Under the pieces are notes generated by a model. It did not search any database and was not told the DNA's origin. It saw nothing but the letters and a program-made list of their open reading frames with translations. The position numbers and the translations under genes are program-made. This document shows positions 8,351-11,622 of a stretch of 11,622 nt of DNA, piece by piece. The first letter of the stretch is position 1. Each line of letters opens with the position of its first letter. The DNA is from Bacteroidales bacterium. GTDB taxonomy: Bacteria; Bacteroidota; Bacteroidia; Bacteroidales; JAAUTT01. The stretch is from NCBI GenBank assembly GCA_012031335.1, contig JAAUTT010000059.1, positions 1 through 11,622 on the forward strand, given 5' to 3'.

Positions 8351-10174
8351 TCAAGTAACAGTTATATTTAAAACCATAATGGATTGAGCCGGGACCTGAA
8401 TAACCGATTGTTTCTGCTCAAATGAGAAACCGGGACCGCCCCATTTTTTATCAGAAGAGCAGAGGATCAACTGCCCGTTTTGATTTAGTTGTTCGTGTTG
8501 CTGAATTTCGATTTCTGAATTTTCGAAATTCAGAATAGCCCAAATCATTTGTTTATGTACTTCGCGGTGGAGTATAATTACATTCCGGTTTTGCCATGTG
8601 CTGGCAATTGGTGAGTTCCGTGACGTGCTTTTCAGCACAGGATTTGTTTTCCTAAGATGAATCAGTTCTTTGTAAAATTCAATTAACTGGTTTTGTTGAA
8701 CAGAACGCTTGTCCCAATTCAAACGTGACGCAAAAAAAGTAGATTCTGCCTGAGGGTCGGGCACATCTTCGCCGGTTTGGAAAAATTTGAATTCATTTTT
8801 CCGACCTTCGCGCACCTGTTCGATAAGTGTATTATCGCTGTGGCTGGTAAAATAATAAAAAGGGTTAGTTTCGCCATATTCCTCACCCATAAAGAGCAGT
8901 GGAGTGAAGGGACTAAGCATCATAGTTCCGGCAAGGACCTTCAGCATTTCAAAACTTACGAGGGTCGGAAGGCGATCGCCTTTTAACCTGTTACCAACCT
9001 GATCGTGATTTTGGATAAATACAACAAATTTATGACCCGGAATTCCTTCGGTGCGCGTCCCAAAAAAACGTTTACGGTGCTCGGACCATATACCATCAAA
9101 AGCGAAAGCTGAGTTTAGCGATTTTTCGAGCAGGTGAACGCTGCCAAAGTCGGAATAATAACCCTTGGTTTCGCCGGTTGACAGTGCATGGATAGCATGA
9201 TGAAATTCATCGCACCAGGTGGCATCCATGTTATATCCACCTGTGGCAACCGGAGAAATAAACTTAGTATCGTTCAGATCGGATTCAACGATGAGGAAAT
9301 GTTTTCGGTTTAACCTGCTGTTGAATTCCTGCACTTTATCCTGAATGTATTGAAGGATATGCATATTTCCAAAATCCTTTATGGCATGAACCGCATCGAG
9401 TCTTAATCCGTCGATATGAAAGTCACGAAACCACATCAATACATTCTCTGTAACAAGTTCTCGTATACCGTCGCTCCATGCATCATCAAAGTTGATAGCT
9501 TGTCCCCAGGGGGTTTTGTATTTATCAGTAAATACCGGTCCAAAAGCAGGCAGGTAATTTCCTTCGGGACCCAGGTGATTGTAAACCACATCGAGGATAA
9601 CTGCAATCCCTTTCTGGTGGCATACGTCCACAAGATATTGCAATCCCCCGGCACCACCATAGGAACTCTGCACAGCAAAAGGATAAACACCATCGTATCC
9701 CCAGTTACGTGATCCGGGAAACTGATTCACGGGCATCAGTTCAATTGCTGTAATACCAAGATCTCTGAGATACTCCAGTTTAGAGATGATAGCCTCGAAG
9801 GTACCTGCTTCGGTAAAAGTGCCGGTATGTAGCTCGTAAATAATCAGTTCTTCGGCAGAGATTCCATTCCAGGTACTATCATTCCAAGTATAAGCCCCTG
9901 TATCGAATATACGGGATGCTTTATGCACACCTTCGGGTTGCCAAAGCGACAAAGGATCGGGAAAAGATTGATTGTTGAGCATAATCAAATATTTGTCGCC
10001 GGGCACTACCGGTAAAATTTCTGATTCCCAGAAACCATAAGCAACAGGTTGTAAATCGTACCGATCGGTGTTATTAATTTTAACCTGGACCGATTTAGCA
10101 CTTGGAGCCCAAAGTCTTAGCTTCGCCCCTTTCTGAGGTATGTAAACCATACCAATAGAACGACTTTCTTTCAT
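8351..10174 (-). CDS. treZ: maltooligosyl-trehalose trehalohydrolase
   Basis: GH13 enzyme that hydrolyses the alpha-1,4 bond next to the trehalose end of maltooligosyl-trehalose, releasing trehalose. It is 607 residues with an unbroken frame. An N-terminal CBM48-like beta domain (about 10-90, with KLRLWAPSAKSVQV and PDPLSLWQPEGVH) precedes the catalytic barrel. Barrel motifs are ELHTGTFTEAGTF (114-126), IELMPVNQFPGSRNWGYDGV (144-163), DVVYNH (195-200), the nucleophile D260 in GLRLDAVHAI, the acid/base E297 in IVESDL and D391 in IQNHDQVGNR. A beta-sandwich C-domain ends the protein. The MPVNQFPGxRNWGYDGV block and the treY neighbour separate it from the related branching enzyme GlgB. It starts 5 bases after the glgX stop and precedes treY by 17 bases, so the genes form one transcript. 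M9 is an alternative start but would lengthen the gap. Confidence 0.95.
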   Translation of the reverse strand: MKESRSIGMVYIPQKGAKLRLWAPSAKSVQVKINNTDRYDLQPVAYGFWESEILPVVPGDKYLIMLNNQSFPDPLSLWQPEGVHKASRIFDTGAYTWNDSTWNGISAEELIIYELHTGTFTEAGTFEAIISKLEYLRDLGITAIELMPVNQFPGSRNWGYDGVYPFAVQSSYGGAGGLQYLVDVCHQKGIAVILDVVYNHLGPEGNYLPAFGPVFTDKYKTPWGQAINFDDAWSDGIRELVTENVLMWFRDFHIDGLRLDAVHAIKDFGNMHILQYIQDKVQEFNSRLNRKHFLIVESDLNDTKFISPVATGGYNMDATWCDEFHHAIHALSTGETKGYYSDFGSVHLLEKSLNSAFAFDGIWSEHRKRFFGTRTEGIPGHKFVVFIQNHDQVGNRLKGDRLPTLVSFEMLKVLAGTMMLSPFTPLLFMGEEYGETNPFYYFTSHSDNTLIEQVREGRKNEFKFFQTGEDVPDPQAESTFFASRLNWDKRSVQQNQLIEFYKELIHLRKTNPVLKSTSRNSPIASTWQNRNVIILHREVHKQMIWAILNFENSEIEIQQHEQLNQNGQLILCSSDKKWGGPGFSFEQKQSVIQVPAQSIMVLNITVT

Positions 10175-10179
10175 ATACT

Positions 10180-11622
10180 TTAACCTGAGATTAATAATAC
10201 AATCGAACGTCCTTTAACTTCAATATTTTCCTTGGGATGCAATATCAGATTTCTGTTCGCGGGATCGATAAAGCCATCTGCGCTATCAAGAATCTTGAAC
10301 CAAACAATCCCCCAGTTATTTTCTGGAAGAGTAAATACTACGGAATTAAATATCAGAATTTATCATTAGAAAGAACGTGTCGTCCTGGATTTTTTCACCC
10401 CGCTCGGTATATGCGTTTACATCGTCGCCCGAGAGATAAATACTCAGCGATTTTGCAAAAGAAGAATTCCAGTGTTCGTCACTCATCGGAAATCCTTCAG
10501 GGAGAAACCATTCAATATCGGTTACATTTTTTCCTTTAATGGGTTTATACTGGAACCATTTTTTACGGCAAAAAACAGGGTGTTCCAAACGAAAATGGAT
10601 AAGCCGCGAAACATAATCCTGAAGCTCCTTATCGGCTTTCTCCCAGTTAATCCAGGACACCTCATTATCCTGGCAATATGCATTATTATTCCCCAGTTGC
10701 GTTCTCCCCAGCTCGTCGCCAGCTACCAGCATGGGGATGCCCTGTGATAGGAACAGCGTAGTGAGAAAATTACGAATTTGTTGTTTTCTTATGCTATTAA
10801 TTGCTTCATCTTCAGTGGGCCCTTCCACTCCGTAGTTGCACGAACGGTTATTCTTTTCCCCGTCGTTGTTGTTTTCGCCATTTGCATAATTGTGTTTTTC
10901 ATTGTACGAAACCAGGTCCAGAAGGGTATAGCCATCGTGTGCTGTGATAAAATTGATACTAGCTGTTGGTGTTCTCCAGTTGTTAAGATATAAGTCCGAG
11001 CTTCCGGTAAAACGGCTGGCAAATTCAGCCAGCATTTCATTATCGCCCTTCCAGAACTGTCGCATGCAATCGCGGTATTTGGCATTCCATTCCATCCATC
11101 CGGCGGGGAAGTTACCTACATGGAATCCGTTTTCACCCACATCCCAGGGTTCAGCAATCAGTTTAACCTGAGAGAGGACAGGATCCTGATGCAGAATATC
11201 GAAAAAAGATCCCCATTTATCCACATCGTCAAATTCGCGGGCCAAAACAGTGGCGAGGTCGAAACGAAAACCATCCACATGCATTTCGGTAACCCAGTAA
11301 CGCAAGCTATCCATAATAAGCCGCAAGATTGTTGGGTGAACCGTGTTCATGGTATTGCCGGTTCCGGTGTAGTCCATATAAAAACGTTTATCGGACTCGG
11401 TAAGCCGGTAATACGAGTGATTATCCACGCCCCTGAAACTCAGGGTGGGACCTAAATGATTTCCTTCGGCAGTGTGATTATAAACTACATCGAGAATTAC
11501 TTCAATGCCGGCACGATGCAGGGTCCTCACCATTTCCTTAAATTCCACCACCTGCTGGCCTTGGGTGCCCAAACTTGAATAACGGGCGTCGGGAGCAAAA
11601 AAACCAATACTGTTATAGCCCC
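10180..11622 (-). CDS. glgX: GlgX/TreX-type glycogen debranching enzyme, 5' truncated, one frame break
   Basis: GH13 isoamylase-type debranching enzyme that cuts alpha-1,6 branches of glycogen, supplying linear maltodextrins to TreY. The window cuts its start, leaving 479 residues of about 700, so the N-terminal CBM48 domain and part of the barrel are missing. Seen are GYNSIGFFAPDARYSSLGTQ at the right edge, DVVYNHTAEGN, the nucleophile Asp in VDGFRFDLATVLARE (nt 11258-11260), the acid/base Glu in LIAEPWDVG (nt 11150-11152) and the Asp in FITAHDGYTLLDL (nt 10934-10936). One extra T (plus-strand A run 10348-10350) stops the frame at 10346. Removing it gives SDINSVVFTLPENNW and a family-like tail with EVKGRSIVLLISG, ending at the TAA at 10180-10182. 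It is the first visible gene of the operon, and its promoter lies outside the window. Linkage to treZ-treY favours a role in trehalose synthesis over general glycogen breakdown. Confidence 0.92.

Noticed and set aside
4131..8354. Reading the treY-malQ region as six separate genes or as decayed pseudogenes.
   Set aside because: The pieces join in exact order with single-base fixes, each restoring conserved TreY or MalQ blocks, and all six catalytic carboxylates are present.
8351..10174. Calling the treZ gene a glycogen branching enzyme (glgB).
   Set aside because: The MPVNQFPGSRNWGYDGV block, the spacing of the catalytic residues, the length of 607 and direct linkage to treY fit trehalohydrolase better.
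1..11622. A new defence, mobile or RNA-based system.
   Set aside because: Every stretch over 182 bases is covered by a recognisable housekeeping, sensory or carbohydrate gene. No direct-repeat arrays, transposase, integrase or tRNA-like structures were seen.

Overview
The window is a stretch of ordinary bacterial chromosome, most likely from a member of the Bacteroidota. Three things suggest this: promoter-like TTTG/TAnnTTTG boxes of the Bacteroidota sigma-factor type sit upstream of three genes, no clear Shine-Dalgarno sequences precede the starts, and the AT-rich protein content looks like that phylum. No phylogenetic marker is present, so a finer assignment is not justified. I see no mobile element, CRISPR array, tRNA or rRNA. 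The longest gene-free gap is 182 bases.

The left third (1-4130) holds four stand-alone genes. They are an RlmI-type 23S rRNA m5C methyltransferase cut by the left edge (+), a convergent DUF1697 protein (-), a membrane sensor histidine kinase transcribed divergently from it (+), and a tandem-domain universal stress protein (+). A strong symmetric hairpin ends the universal stress gene and also faces the end of the operon coming from the right.

The right two thirds (4131-11622, all -) is one trehalose-from-glycogen operon in the order glgX (TreX-type debranching enzyme, cut by the right edge), treZ, treY, malQ. GlgX frees linear alpha-1,4-glucans from glycogen. TreY rearranges their reducing end into maltooligosyl-trehalose, and TreZ cuts off trehalose. 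MalQ disproportionates the short leftovers back into chains long enough for TreY. After reading-frame correction, treY and malQ form a single 1400-residue open frame with no stop between them, which predicts a TreY-MalQ fusion enzyme. This is the most interesting biological point in the window.

The sequence carries many single-base frame breaks. I count 12 (3 in rlmI, 2 in the DUF1697 gene, 6 in treY-malQ, 1 in glgX), nearly all in short homopolymers. In every case one added or removed base restores family-typical protein, and every catalytic residue checked is intact. The histidine kinase, universal stress protein and treZ have none. This pattern looks like sequencing or assembly error rather than gene decay, and the annotation below describes the restored genes.
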